The notes beneath the pieces are model-generated. The model did no database searches. It had not been told where the DNA came from and was given only the letters and a program-made list of their open reading frames with translations. From Parvibaculum sedimenti (lineage in GTDB: Bacteria; Pseudomonadota; Alphaproteobacteria; Parvibaculales; Parvibaculaceae): a stretch of 64,000 bases of DNA. The DNA is taken from positions 186,001 to 250,000 of the forward strand of contig NZ_WESC01000003.1 of the NCBI RefSeq assembly GCF_009184905.1, read 5' to 3'. Positions 1 to 10,380 of this stretch are shown here, in pieces; within the stretch, counting starts at the first letter, position 1; the number at the start of each line of letters is the position of its first letter. Position numbers and translations under genes: made by a program.

Positions 1-1
1 G

Positions 2-1228
2 AAGCTCGCACGGCCCGAAGATGTCGGTCTGAATGCAGATCGCCTCGCCGCCATTCCCGATTATTTCGGCTCCTATGTGGACAAGGGCAAGCTCGCAGGC
101 CTTTCAACGCTCGTTTCACGGCGTGGCCAGATTGTCCATTTCGAGAGCATCGGCAAGCGCGACCGCGACTTGGGTGCGCCCATGGAGCGTGACTCGATCT
201 TCCGCATCTATTCCATGTCGAAGCCGATCACGAGCGTCGCGTTGATGATGCTCTTCGAGGAGGGGCACTTTCAGCTCAACCACGAGGTTTCGCGCTATAT
301 CCCCGAATTCAGGAAGCTGCGCGTCTGGGCGGGCGGCACCAACGCGGCATGGGCGACGAAGGAACCTGCGCGGCCGATGACGATCCGCGATCTCCTTACG
401 CATACATCCGGCCTCACCTACGACTTCATGAACCAGCATCCGGTGGACCGGCTCTATCGCCGCGCGGGCATCGACAGTCTGGCAAAAGACAAGATGACGC
501 TGAAGGAGATGATCGAGCGCCTTGCCGAAATTCCGCTTCTCTTCTCGCCCGGCGAATTCTGGAACTATTCCGTCGCCACCGACGTCTGCGGCTATCTGAT
601 TGAGGTGCTCTCCGGTCGTCCGCTCGACGAATTCCTTCAGTCGCGAATATTCATGCCGCTCGGCATGGTCGACACGGGCTTCACCGTGCCGAAGGAAAAG
701 CTCCACCGCTTCACGGCCAATTACGAGAAGAACGCGCAGACAGGTGAAACGCGCCTCGTCGACAGGAGCGACGAGACCAGCGCCTATGTGAAGGCGAAGC
801 CCTTCCTGTCCGGCGGCGGCGGCCTCGTCTCGACCATGACGGACTATTGGCGCTTCTGCCAGATGTGCCTCAATGGCGGCGAACTCGATGGCACGCGCGT
901 CATTTCGCGCAAGACGCTCGAATTCATGCGGCTCAACCATCTGCCCGGCGGGCGCACGATGAAGGAAATGAGCCTGTCGAGCTTCGGCGAGCTCGCCGCC
1001 GAAGGCGCGGGCTTCGGCCTCGGCTTTCAGGTGATCCTCGATCCTGCGGAAGCGCAGTCGATTGGCTCTGTCGGCAACTATTCATGGGGCGGCGCCGCCT
1101 CGACCTATTTCTGGATCGACCCGGAAGAAGAAATTGTCGCCATCCTGATGACGCAACTCATGCCGTCGAGCACCTACCCGCTGCGGCCTCAAATGCAGCA
1201 GCTCGTTTACGCTGCAATAGAGGATTGA
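2..1228 (+). CDS. Serine hydrolase, beta-lactamase/esterase family (5' end outside window)
   Basis: The reading frame is open to the left edge, so the true start is not visible; an in-frame GTG at 77 lies inside the domain because the 25 residues before it read like the usual family N-terminus. The product resembles class C beta-lactamase-like serine hydrolases (EstB type). Counting from GTG 77, the S46-M-S-K49 motif supplies the nucleophile and general base. The second motif is Y164-S-V rather than Y-x-N, and a W-G-G stands near the C-terminus in place of K-T-G. These replacements favour a carboxylesterase over a true beta-lactamase, which is inference. No signal peptide can be judged. It reads toward a DMT exporter gene about 140 bases downstream, with a palindromic repeat between them. 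Confidence 0.85.
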   Translation, partial: KLARPEDVGLNADRLAAIPDYFGSYVDKGKLAGLSTLVSRRGQIVHFESIGKRDRDLGAPMERDSIFRIYSMSKPITSVALMMLFEEGHFQLNHEVSRYIPEFRKLRVWAGGTNAAWATKEPARPMTIRDLLTHTSGLTYDFMNQHPVDRLYRRAGIDSLAKDKMTLKEMIERLAEIPLLFSPGEFWNYSVATDVCGYLIEVLSGRPLDEFLQSRIFMPLGMVDTGFTVPKEKLHRFTANYEKNAQTGETRLVDRSDETSAYVKAKPFLSGGGGLVSTMTDYWRFCQMCLNGGELDGTRVISRKTLEFMRLNHLPGGRTMKEMSLSSFGELAAEGAGFGLGFQVILDPAEAQSIGSVGNYSWGGAASTYFWIDPEEEIVAILMTQLMPSSTYPLRPQMQQLVYAAIED

Positions 1229-1278
1229 TCGGCGCGATCAATGTGAGGCGGCGCGGTCACGCCCGCCCCGAATACGTC

Positions 1279-1301
1279 ATGGCCGGGCTTGACCCGGCCA
1301 T
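1279..1301. repeat. Intergenic palindromic repeat (GGCCGGG hairpin)
   Basis: A perfect 9-base stem, ATGGCCGGG / CCCGGCCAT, surrounds the loop CTTGA between two plus-strand genes. Its flanks (CGTC before, CCACGTCTT after) extend a pattern I know as a frequent intergenic element in Hyphomicrobiales genomes. It has no T-run, so it is either a dispersed repeat or a weak transcription barrier. Copy number cannot be judged from one window. Confidence 0.6.
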
Positions 1302-1370
1302 CCACGTCTTCCTTTATGGAGCATCGCAAGCGAAGACATGGGCGCGCCGGTAAAGCGCGCGCAAAGCATC

Positions 1371-2276
1371 ATGCCCCTCTGGATCCCCCTCACCATCGCC
1401 GCGGCCTTTCTGCAGAACATGCGTTCGACGCTGCAGAAGCAGCTGACGGGCGACCTCTCTGCCATCGCTGCAACCTATGTGCGCTTCGCCTTTGGCCTGC
1501 CTATCGCGCTCGCCTATTTCTGGGGCCTTCATGCGATTGCGGGCTATGACATCCCGACGCCGAACCGGACGTTCCTTCTCTACTGCGTCATAGGCGGTTT
1601 CGCACAGATACTGGCGACCGCGCTGCTCGTCGCGCTCTTTGCCTATCGGAACTTCGCCGTAGGCACGACCTATTCGAAGACAGAGACGGTACAGGCGGCC
1701 CTTTTTGGCATCATTGTGCTGGGCGATCATCCAAGCTCCGGCGCCGTCGCCGCGATCCTTGTAAGCCTCGCGGGCGTCGTTGCTATCTCGATGGCGAAGT
1801 CGCATCTGACTTTCGCGAATTTCGTTCGTTCATTCGCGGAGCGCCCGACGCTGATGGGTCTCGGCTCGGGTGCGGGCTTCGGCATTTCGGCGGTTGCCTA
1901 TCGCGCTGCCTCGCTCTCGCTCGGCCGCCCGGACTTCCTGATGCCCGCCGCTTTCACGCTCGTCGTGGTGCTCGTCATCCAGACTGTCGCCATGACGGCA
2001 TGGCTCGCATGGCGCGAACCATCCCAACTCGTCGGCACGGCGCGGGCATGGAAGGTCAGCTCACTCGTCGGCATCGCAGGCTCCCTCGCCTCGATGGGCT
2101 GGTTCACCGCCATGACCATCGAGAACGCCGCCTACGTCCGCGCGCTCGGACAGATCGAACTCGTCTTCACCTTCGTCTCTTCGCATTTCCTGTTTCGCGA
2201 GAAGACGGAGCGACTAGAGTTCTTCGGCATTGCGTTGGTGATCTGCGGGATTTTGCTGCTGCTTTTTACGAGGTAG
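1371..2276 (+). CDS. DMT-superfamily transporter (EamA domains)
   Basis: An integral inner-membrane protein of about 300 residues with roughly ten hydrophobic segments arranged as two EamA repeats, typical of small-metabolite exporters of the drug/metabolite transporter superfamily. The first membrane segment begins directly after the ATG at 1371. An in-frame ATG at 1338 would add 11 polar residues, and neither start has a strong ribosome site, so the choice is tentative. The substrate cannot be inferred. It is followed after 10 bases by a small secreted protein gene on the same strand, but nothing links their functions. Confidence 0.85.
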   Translation: MPLWIPLTIAAAFLQNMRSTLQKQLTGDLSAIAATYVRFAFGLPIALAYFWGLHAIAGYDIPTPNRTFLLYCVIGGFAQILATALLVALFAYRNFAVGTTYSKTETVQAALFGIIVLGDHPSSGAVAAILVSLAGVVAISMAKSHLTFANFVRSFAERPTLMGLGSGAGFGISAVAYRAASLSLGRPDFLMPAAFTLVVVLVIQTVAMTAWLAWREPSQLVGTARAWKVSSLVGIAGSLASMGWFTAMTIENAAYVRALGQIELVFTFVSSHFLFREKTERLEFFGIALVICGILLLLFTR

Positions 2277-2286
2277 GCGCTACGCC

Positions 2287-2697
2287 ATGCCAAAGCGCTT
2301 CGTAGCCATCGCAATAGCACTTCTTCTGAATGGCCGCACAGCATACGCAGCCGAGTGCCTATTCTACGAACCGGCGACAAGCACAATTTCCGGTGTTGCA
2401 CATGTCATGCACGGCTATGGCCCGCCGGGCTTCGGAGAAAGCCCCGACACCGACGAAAAGACTGTTTATCTGATCGTCGATCTCGATCATCCGACCTGTC
2501 TGAAGGGAGGAGACGGGGAACCCAACGAAGACATGGCGAATGTCAGACAGATTGAGCTATTGCCACAAGAAGGAAAGATCGACCAAAATCTGGACGGTCA
2601 GCACATTAATGCCACCGGCAAACTCACGATGCACATCATCGACACAGGTAGCCCAGCTGCCGTGGCGATGTATGCCATAGGCATCGGCAAGGATTAG
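2287..2697 (+). CDS. Small secreted protein, DUF4431-like
   Basis: A 136-residue protein with a clear signal peptide (basic MPKR start, hydrophobic core, A-Y-A-A before E-C), so it is probably periplasmic. The mature part has two cysteines, C24 in the E-C-L-F-Y-E-P segment and one in the D-H-P-T-C-L segment, which could form a disulfide. The order of CL-YEP, G-x-GPPGFGESP-x-x-D and LDHPTC elements resembles the DUF4431 pattern, whose function is unknown. It starts 10 bases after the DMT transporter and ends 5 bases before the convergent TauD gene. Confidence 0.6.
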   Translation: MPKRFVAIAIALLLNGRTAYAAECLFYEPATSTISGVAHVMHGYGPPGFGESPDTDEKTVYLIVDLDHPTCLKGGDGEPNEDMANVRQIELLPQEGKIDQNLDGQHINATGKLTMHIIDTGSPAAVAMYAIGIGKD

Positions 2698-2702
2698 GAT
2701 AA

Positions 2703-3569
2703 TCACCTCGGTCTGTCGCCTGCCGTCGTCGTGCGATACATCAGCCGCCGGTGCCCGTCATAGCCGCCATCGGCGTAATGCTGGACACAGCGATTGTCCC
2801 ACATGGTCAGCATGTCGACCTGCCACTTGTGACGATAGACATATTTCTCCTGCGTCGAATGCTTCGTGAGGAAGCCGATCAACGCCTCGCCTTCATCCCT
2901 CGTCATGCCTTCGATACCGATCGTGTAAACGCGATTGACGTAGAGACACTTGCGGCCCGTCTCCGGATGCGTCCGCACCACCGGGTGAAGCTCGGTCTTC
3001 TTCGCTTCGTCCGACGGAATGATCGTCATCGACCGCGCCTTGCCTTCATTGGCGTAGAAGCCTTCCTTCGAATAGGGAAGCGCCGCGCTATGAACCGCAT
3101 TGAGCGGCGCGAGCATCTTCTTCATCGCGTCGGAGAGATCGTCATAGGCCGCATACATGTCGGCGAACAGCGTGTCGCCACCGACAGGCGGCGTGATCTT
3201 CGACAGAAGCAACGTCGCCGCAGGTGGCTCCGGCTGGAATGAATAATCCGAGTGCCAGCCTGCGCCGAAATTGGATGAACGCTCATCCGGTTCGCGGCGG
3301 AGTTCGAGCACGTTCGGATGGCCGTCGAGCGGCTTGATGAAATCCGTGCGGCCCCAATCGCCCATCGACAGCGTGAAGCGCTCGAGATCGTCGAGCGATA
3401 GCGGCTGGCCCGGAAGCCAGACGACGCGATGGGCGAGCCAGACGCGGCGAATATCCGCCAACACCCCCGCATCGAGCGGCTGGCGGAGATCGACACCAGT
3501 GATCGCGGCGCCGAAGCCGCCCTGCCGCGGCGCGACCTGAATGGATGCTTTTGTGGCAGCCTCAGCCAT
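2703..3569 (-). CDS. TauD/TfdA-family 2-oxoglutarate-dependent dioxygenase (copy 1)
   Basis: A 288-residue non-haem Fe(II)/2-oxoglutarate dioxygenase. The metal triad is visible as H106-S-D108 and distal H264 (C-V-Q-H264-Y-A), with R275 placed to bind 2-oxoglutarate. The ATG at 3569 is preferred over an ATG five codons upstream because GAGGAGGG lies at the right distance. The family hydroxylates small molecules such as taurine, alkyl sulfates, phenoxyacids or xanthine. The substrate is unknown here. It lies 84 bases downstream of a second TauD gene on the same strand and probably shares its promoter opposite a Crp/Fnr regulator. Confidence 0.88.
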   Translation of the reverse strand: MAEAATKASIQVAPRQGGFGAAITGVDLRQPLDAGVLADIRRVWLAHRVVWLPGQPLSLDDLERFTLSMGDWGRTDFIKPLDGHPNVLELRREPDERSSNFGAGWHSDYSFQPEPPAATLLLSKITPPVGGDTLFADMYAAYDDLSDAMKKMLAPLNAVHSAALPYSKEGFYANEGKARSMTIIPSDEAKKTELHPVVRTHPETGRKCLYVNRVYTIGIEGMTRDEGEALIGFLTKHSTQEKYVYRHKWQVDMLTMWDNRCVQHYADGGYDGHRRLMYRTTTAGDRPR

Positions 3570-3653
3570 GAGTCCCTCCTCCATAGCCGGTTGATCCGGC
3601 TCTTTCCCTCATGGCGCCAAGTCTGCCACGAGCCGGAAGAGGAGGAAACAAAC

Positions 3654-4487
3654 TCAGTTGAGCGCGCAACCGCCGATCGTGATGCGATGCAGCAGACGCC
3701 GCTCGCCGTGATAGTCGTTCACGGCATAATGCCAGGTCGCGCGATTGTCCCAGAAGGCAACCGAACCGTCGCGCCACTGGAAGCGGCAGGTGAACTCGGG
3801 CCGAACCGCATGCGCATAGAGCAAGTCGAGCAACGGCCTGCTTTCAAGCGGCGTCCAACCTTCGAAATGCGTCGTGAAGGCCGGGTTGACATAGAGCGCC
3901 TTGCGGCCGCTCAAGGGATGCGTGATGACGACGGGATGCGCCGCTTCCCCGACGAGGCTCTCGCCCTTGAAGCCGCCCGCCTGATCGCTGTTCTTGTAAA
4001 AGCCCGCCGCGCCGAAGGCGAGCGCGTTCGAATGCACGGACTTGAGATTGGCGAGCGTCTGCTTCAGCCCCTCGGACAGCGCGTCATAAGCGGCATACAT
4101 GTTGGAGAAAAGCGTGTCGCCGCCCTCTGCGGGCAATTCGCGCGCAACGAGAATCGAGCCCATGGCGGGCGTCGGATCGTAGGAATGATCCGTATGCCAT
4201 CCGCCGCCGATATTGGTCTTCTGATCCTTTTCCTTCCGCACTTCCGCAATCTCGGGATATTGCCCGTTCGCGGGAAAGAACTTGTTGATGTCGATCTCGC
4301 CCCAGCGCCGCGCAAAGGCGATGTGCTGCTCGGGCGTCAGGTTCTGATCGCGAAAGAAGATCACCCCGTGATCGACATAAGCCTGCCGCACGAGTTCCAT
4401 CTCGCTGTTGCTGAGCCGTGTGAGGTCTACCCCCAGCACCTCCGCCCCACATCCCGCCGTCAGCTTCCTCACCACTGGTGTCGCCAT
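3654..4487 (-). CDS. TauD/TfdA-family 2-oxoglutarate-dependent dioxygenase (copy 2)
   Basis: A 277-residue TauD-fold enzyme with metal ligands H98-T-D100 and H253 and the 2-oxoglutarate arginine R264. It is a diverged paralogue of the downstream dioxygenase: both share the W-H-x-D core and the G-G-D-T-L-F segment followed by M-Y-A-A-Y-D, but differ in most other residues. It is the promoter-proximal gene of the pair. Its start is about 90 bases from the divergent Crp/Fnr gene, and the palindrome at 4550-4565 sits between them. The pair may oxidise two related substrates, or two positions of one substrate; this is inference. Confidence 0.88.
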   Translation of the reverse strand: MATPVVRKLTAGCGAEVLGVDLTRLSNSEMELVRQAYVDHGVIFFRDQNLTPEQHIAFARRWGEIDINKFFPANGQYPEIAEVRKEKDQKTNIGGGWHTDHSYDPTPAMGSILVARELPAEGGDTLFSNMYAAYDALSEGLKQTLANLKSVHSNALAFGAAGFYKNSDQAGGFKGESLVGEAAHPVVITHPLSGRKALYVNPAFTTHFEGWTPLESRPLLDLLYAHAVRPEFTCRFQWRDGSVAFWDNRATWHYAVNDYHGERRLLHRITIGGCALN

Positions 4488-4549
4488 CGTTTCCTCCTCC
4501 GAAAGGCACCCTCATTAAGCTTGAGAATAGGGCCGCATTCGGACAAAAA

Positions 4550-4565
4550 TGTTACTTAGGTAACA
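4550..4565. promoter_or_regulatory. Palindromic operator, Crp/Fnr-type architecture
   Basis: A perfect inverted repeat TGTTAC-TTAG-GTAACA, equivalent to TGTTA-N6-TAACA, lies in the 93-base divergent region between the TauD pair and the Crp/Fnr gene. The arm spacing is that of Crp/Fnr dimer sites. The flanks are A-rich on the left. It most likely binds the adjacent regulator and controls both directions. Confidence 0.65.
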
Positions 4566-4580
4566 ATCTCGAGGGGCCCG

Positions 4581-5285
4581 ATGGCCGGACCTGCCAGCCC
4601 GCATGAGCGTGTAGCCAGGGTTTTGAATCACAACGCATGGTTCAGCCGCCGGCCGGCGGAGCTTCGCCGGCAGTTGATCCAGCGCGCGCAGGTTTCGACC
4701 GTCGATGCGGGCCACTGGCTCTACGACAAGGGCGACGAGGCGCGCGGGCTCTATGGCGTCCTGAGCGGCTCGGTGACAACGCTCGTCGCGCTCGACAATG
4801 GCGAGAACGTGCCGGTGAACATTTCCGGGCCGGGCACGATCTTCGGCTATGCGGCACAGATCCTCGGCGGCCACCGCGTCGCAACCGCCATTGCCCGCGA
4901 ACGGTCGGAAATCATCTTCATCCCACAACATGCGCTCGCGGCCATTGCCCACGAACAACCGTCGCTCTGGATTCACTTTGCGGAACTCGCCACCGAACAG
5001 CTCATCTGGGCAGTCAAAATCATTGCGGAGCGCTCACGTCTCAGCCCTCGCGCCCGCCTCGCCGCGCGCCTATACACCTATGCGACCACATGGGGCGACA
5101 CCGACGGCGAGGTCTCTCTGCCAATCCGGCAGGACGAACTCGCGGAATTGTCCGGTCTCTCCCGCAAGACGGTCAACGGCTTTTTGCGCGACTTCGAGAA
5201 GAAGGGCTTCGTCGCACTCGGCTATCGTGAGATCGAGGTGCGTGACCTGCGCGGATTGAAGCAATGCATACAATCAGGAGACTGA
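4581..5285 (+). CDS. Crp/Fnr-family transcriptional regulator
   Basis: A 234-residue regulator with an N-terminal cyclic-nucleotide-binding-like beta roll (about residues 20-115), a dimerisation helix and a C-terminal winged helix (about 165-215, containing the L-S-G-L-S-R-K-T-V-N recognition region). It lacks the N-terminal cysteine cluster of FNR, so it is not an obvious [4Fe-4S] oxygen sensor. The effector is not evident. It is divergent from two TauD dioxygenase genes and carries a candidate operator just upstream, so it probably controls them and itself. Confidence 0.88.
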   Translation: MAGPASPHERVARVLNHNAWFSRRPAELRRQLIQRAQVSTVDAGHWLYDKGDEARGLYGVLSGSVTTLVALDNGENVPVNISGPGTIFGYAAQILGGHRVATAIARERSEIIFIPQHALAAIAHEQPSLWIHFAELATEQLIWAVKIIAERSRLSPRARLAARLYTYATTWGDTDGEVSLPIRQDELAELSGLSRKTVNGFLRDFEKKGFVALGYREIEVRDLRGLKQCIQSGD

Positions 5286-5349
5286 TCAATAAAGGCACGG
5301 TAGATTTAAACCGTACTTCGACAAATGTCCTAGATAGACCGGAGAGAAT

Positions 5350-5892
5350 ATGATCGCCTCAAAGCACCTATGCGCTCTCGCCGGCATCGTATTCTTTTTC
5401 CTGCCAGCGACGGCATGGGCCGATTCTTGTACCGGCACTCCCAAGGACGCCGCCATGGAGCTCCCGTCACCGCTCAACAAATGGGGGCGCATAATCTGTA
5501 CGCCCTATGGGCATGTCATTGCCAGCCGTGAACATTGGATATGGACGCCACCGGGAACCTATTCGCCTGTCTTTATTCCCTCGCAGATGGTCCGCGAGAA
5601 CCCGGAGCGGGTGGGCAACGCATCCTATTTTTCAAAGATAGATATGCGAAGGATATCAGGAGACGAGTATGAGGAAGCTTACAAAGCTTTTCACGCGGCT
5701 CTTGCCCCAGATAAAGTCAAGCCGGACGGCTACAGACTGGACCTGACTTCCGTCTCGAAGAGAAAACTTGGCCTCTACTTCTTCGACTATGGAACCTCTG
5801 CATGGGGCATATGGTGCACCACCAAATGTGAACCAACGTCAGTGTTTATGCTACTCGACATGGATCATCGGCCGAAGACACCACCCAAATAA
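5350..5892 (+). CDS. Hypothetical secreted protein
   Basis: A 180-residue protein with a strong signal peptide (hydrophobic ALAGIVFFFLPATAWA, cleavage likely before D-S-C). The mature region contains several aromatic residues and a C-T-T-K-C pair near the C-terminus that could form a disulfide with the other cysteines. I recognise no family. The stop codon abuts the inverted repeat at 5894-5919. It stands alone between a Crp/Fnr gene and a convergent oxidoreductase gene. Confidence 0.55.
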   Translation: MIASKHLCALAGIVFFFLPATAWADSCTGTPKDAAMELPSPLNKWGRIICTPYGHVIASREHWIWTPPGTYSPVFIPSQMVRENPERVGNASYFSKIDMRRISGDEYEEAYKAFHAALAPDKVKPDGYRLDLTSVSKRKLGLYFFDYGTSAWGIWCTTKCEPTSVFMLLDMDHRPKTPPK

Positions 5893-5893
5893 A

Positions 5894-5919
5894 AGCCCGC
5901 GCCGTTTCCGGCGCGGGCT
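5894..5919 (-). terminator. Rho-independent terminator of the minus-strand oxidoreductase gene
   Basis: An 11-base-pair stem (AGCCCGCGCCG / CGGCGCGGGCT) with a four-base loop. Read on the minus strand it is followed by TTTATTT, giving an intrinsic terminator about 20 bases after the stop of the gene ending at 5940. On the plus strand no T-run follows, though it may also stop the gene ending at 5892. Confidence 0.75.
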
Positions 5920-5939
5920 CAATTCAAGAAGTGAGACGC

Positions 5940-8048
<2,109 letters not shown>

Positions 8049-8148
8049 TCATCTGCGCACAGGCCTGTGTGGATTTGTGCGCAGACAAGGCCACGCCGCC
8101 AGACCATAGTTTTGCCAACGCTTCACAACACCCGGTCAGGAAACGCTC

Positions 8149-9156
8149 ATGGCTTTGACTAACAACCTCAAGAACCGGCTCGAACTGCCCGTCGTCGGCT
8201 CGCCGCTCTTCATCGTCTCGGGCCCCGAACTCGTCATTGAGCAGTGCAAGGCCGGCATCGTCGGCTCCTTCCCGGCGCTCAATGCGCGGCCCGCGCATGT
8301 GCTGGAGGAATGGATCAAGCGGATCAAGGACGAACTCGCCGAATATCAGGCGAAGCACCCGGAAAAGAAGGTTGCGCCCTTCGCCGTCAACCAGATCTGC
8401 CACTCGTCGAATGATCGCCTCGCCCATGACATCGAAGTCTGCACGAAGCTCGAAGTGCCGATCATCATCACAAGCCTTCGTCCGCCTGCGGAAGTTGTCG
8501 ACGCTGCGCATTCCTATGGCGGCGTCGTCTTCCATGACGTCATCAATGTGAAGCATGCGAAGAAGGCGGCTGAGCAGGGCGTCGATGGCCTCATCCTCGT
8601 CTGCGCGGGCGCGGGCGGCCATGCGGGCACACATTCGCCCTTCGCGCTGGTGCGCGAAGTGAAGCAGTGGTTCAAGGGCACGGTGCTGCTCTCGGGCTCG
8701 ATCGCAGACGGCTACGGAATCGCAGGCGCGCTCGCCATGGGTGCGGACCTCGCCTATATGGGCACGCGCTTCGTCGCCACCGCCGAAGCCAATGCCGAGG
8801 CCGCCTACAAGCAGGCGCTGATCGACTACGCCGCCGGGGATATCGTCTATTCGAACCTCTTCACCGGCGTTCACGGCAATTACCTTGCGCCGTCCATCGC
8901 CGCTGCCGGTCTCGATCCATACAATCTGCCCGAAGCCGACAAGTCGAAGATGAATTTCGGGTCCGGCGGCAACACCAAGGCCAAGGCCTGGAAGGATATC
9001 TGGGGTTCGGGTCAGGGCATCGGCCAGATCAAGGACGCGCCGCCCGTAGGCGAGCTCATCGCCCGCCTCAAGGCCGAATATCTTCAGGCTTGCCGCGAAT
9101 TCGCCGAGCGCATGCCGCGCGAAGCGCTCGCCGGATTGCAGGCGGCTGCCGAGTAA
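8149..9156 (+). CDS. Nitronate monooxygenase-family protein
   Basis: A 335-residue NPD-type TIM-barrel flavoprotein, distinct from the one at 5940-6938. The A-G-A-G-G-H-A-G-T-H segment carries the conserved histidine, and L-S-G-S-I-A-D-G-Y is the FMN phosphate loop. The C-terminal third contains a G-H/G-x-Q-G-I-G-Q element typical of this subgroup. It follows the LysR gene on the same strand by 100 bases. The substrate is not known; annotation as nitronate monooxygenase is by family only. Confidence 0.85.
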   Translation: MALTNNLKNRLELPVVGSPLFIVSGPELVIEQCKAGIVGSFPALNARPAHVLEEWIKRIKDELAEYQAKHPEKKVAPFAVNQICHSSNDRLAHDIEVCTKLEVPIIITSLRPPAEVVDAAHSYGGVVFHDVINVKHAKKAAEQGVDGLILVCAGAGGHAGTHSPFALVREVKQWFKGTVLLSGSIADGYGIAGALAMGADLAYMGTRFVATAEANAEAAYKQALIDYAAGDIVYSNLFTGVHGNYLAPSIAAAGLDPYNLPEADKSKMNFGSGGNTKAKAWKDIWGSGQGIGQIKDAPPVGELIARLKAEYLQACREFAERMPREALAGLQAAAE

Positions 9157-9165
9157 AGCAACAAC

Positions 9166-9197
9166 CTGTCACCCCGGCCAGGATGCCGGGGTGACAG
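9166..9197. terminator. Bidirectional hairpin between convergent genes
   Basis: A 13-base-pair perfect stem, CTGTCACCCCGGC / GCCGGGGTGACAG, with a six-base loop lies between the plus-strand gene ending at 9156 and the minus-strand small gene ending at 9204. There is no T-run. The GTCACCCCGGC motif also resembles a dispersed alphaproteobacterial palindrome, so it may be a repeat serving as a transcription barrier. Confidence 0.6.
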
Positions 9198-9203
9198 CAT
9201 TCG

Positions 9204-9317
9204 TCAGTGTCCGAGGATCAGAGCCGAGAGGATCCAAACTGCGGTCCCGACGATGGCTCCGCCGAGCGAGAGCATAATCCGCGCGGCCCGCGCCCTGATT
9301 TCTTCAGGCATGCACAT
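9204..9317 (-). CDS. 37-residue membrane microprotein, coupled to upstream epimerase
   Basis: A short gene that needs careful reading: ATG at 9317, TGA ending at 9204. A perfect AAAGGAGG lies five bases before the ATG-TGA-ATG junction. The ATG overlaps the last base of the epimerase stop (TGATG), so translation is probably coupled. The 37 residues comprise a charged start (M-C-M-P-E-E-I-R-A-R-A-A-R) and one hydrophobic helix (about residues 14-35) ending in G-H, consistent with a single-pass inner-membrane protein. I recognise no family. Its job might be to tether or modulate the epimerase, which is speculation. Confidence 0.6.
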   Translation of the reverse strand: MCMPEEIRARAARIMLSLGGAIVGTAVWILSALILGH

Positions 9318-10324
9318 CACATCCTCCTTTCAGCGCCGATTGCACCGGCTTTGAACGATTTCGCGTCGAGACAACCCAGACCTTTGAGCGCGACGCACAA
9401 CGCAACATCAGTCGGCGTATGCGGCTCCTCACCGAGAAAGGCGACAAGCTTCCGATTGTCGAGGCGGACGGGGCGTTTCCAGAGGTAACGCATCTCGACC
9501 ATCTCGCGGAACGTCTCGACGAAAGGCGAAGCGAGATAGAGGGCGAACCAGGGAAAGCTGCGGATCGGTGCATCGGGGACACCCGCTGCCTTGCGCGTCG
9601 CATCCGCAATCTCGACGCCCTTCTCGAACCAATGACCACCGAAGTGAAAGACGTCGAAATCGGCGAGATCCTTATCACGCTCGATGAGACGAACCATCGT
9701 CTCGGCAAGATCGGGAAGATAGGCCCAGGCATGACCGACATCGCGCTTGCCCGGATAGGTAACTGAGCGGAGAGGCTTGCCCATTTTCACCAGCCCCTGT
9801 CCGAACCAGTTGTTACCGCCATACGGCCCGAAGAAATCGCCCGCTCGAACGATCAGCACCGGCACGCCTTCTTTCGAGGCCCGGCGCAGCCGCATTTCCA
9901 TCGCGACGCGGATCGCCCCCTTGCGCGTCTTCGGGTTTTGCGGCGAGGTCTCGCTGATGAGCGGAAAGGCATCCGGCCCGAAATTATAGACCGTCCCCGG
10001 AAAGACGATCCGTGCGCCTGCCGCCTTCGCCGCGGCAATCGAGCTTTCGAGCATGGGCAGGGCCGTGCCCTTCCAGTTCCTGTAGCCGGGCGGGTTCGCG
10101 GCATGAACGACCAGGCTCACACCTTCCGAGGCGGCGATGACGTCCGACGCATTCATGGCGTCGCCCTTCACCCATTCGAGGCTACCGAGCCGCGCAAAGC
10201 CCCGCGCGGCCTTTTCCGGATTGCGGTTGAGCGCCCGGACGTTCCAGCCGCGTGCCTTGAGCGCCAGAGCCATTTCGCTGCCGATTCCGCCTGTAGCGCC
10301 GATGATGAGAGCTGTACGGGTCAT
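9317..10324 (-). CDS. NAD(P)-dependent epimerase/dehydratase family protein (extended SDR)
   Basis: A 335-residue extended SDR-type protein with the dinucleotide-binding G-A-T-G-G-I-G at residues 9-15 and a V-Y-N-F-G segment where the catalytic tyrosine of epimerases normally sits in Y-x-x-x-K. The lysine four residues later is not obvious, so this may be an atypical SDR acting as a reductase or NAD(P)-binding sensor. It is divergent from a LysR gene, with a near-perfect palindrome in the 110-base gap, and is coupled at its 3' end to a 37-residue membrane protein. Confidence 0.82.
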   Translation of the reverse strand: MTRTALIIGATGGIGSEMALALKARGWNVRALNRNPEKAARGFARLGSLEWVKGDAMNASDVIAASEGVSLVVHAANPPGYRNWKGTALPMLESSIAAAKAAGARIVFPGTVYNFGPDAFPLISETSPQNPKTRKGAIRVAMEMRLRRASKEGVPVLIVRAGDFFGPYGGNNWFGQGLVKMGKPLRSVTYPGKRDVGHAWAYLPDLAETMVRLIERDKDLADFDVFHFGGHWFEKGVEIADATRKAAGVPDAPIRSFPWFALYLASPFVETFREMVEMRYLWKRPVRLDNRKLVAFLGEEPHTPTDVALCVALKGLGCLDAKSFKAGAIGAERRM

Positions 10325-10380
10325 GTTCCGTCCTCTTGTTCAATCAACCTGGATTCCTGTTGACCCCGAAAAGATGATCT

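Noticed and set aside
116-940. 274-codon minus-strand frame opposite the serine hydrolase gene
   Set aside because: It is antisense to a gene with clear catalytic motifs and has the His/Glu/Arg-rich composition of shadow frames.
1279-1301. Palindrome as a rho-independent terminator
   Set aside because: It has a strong stem but no T-run on either strand, and its flanks look like a dispersed intergenic repeat.
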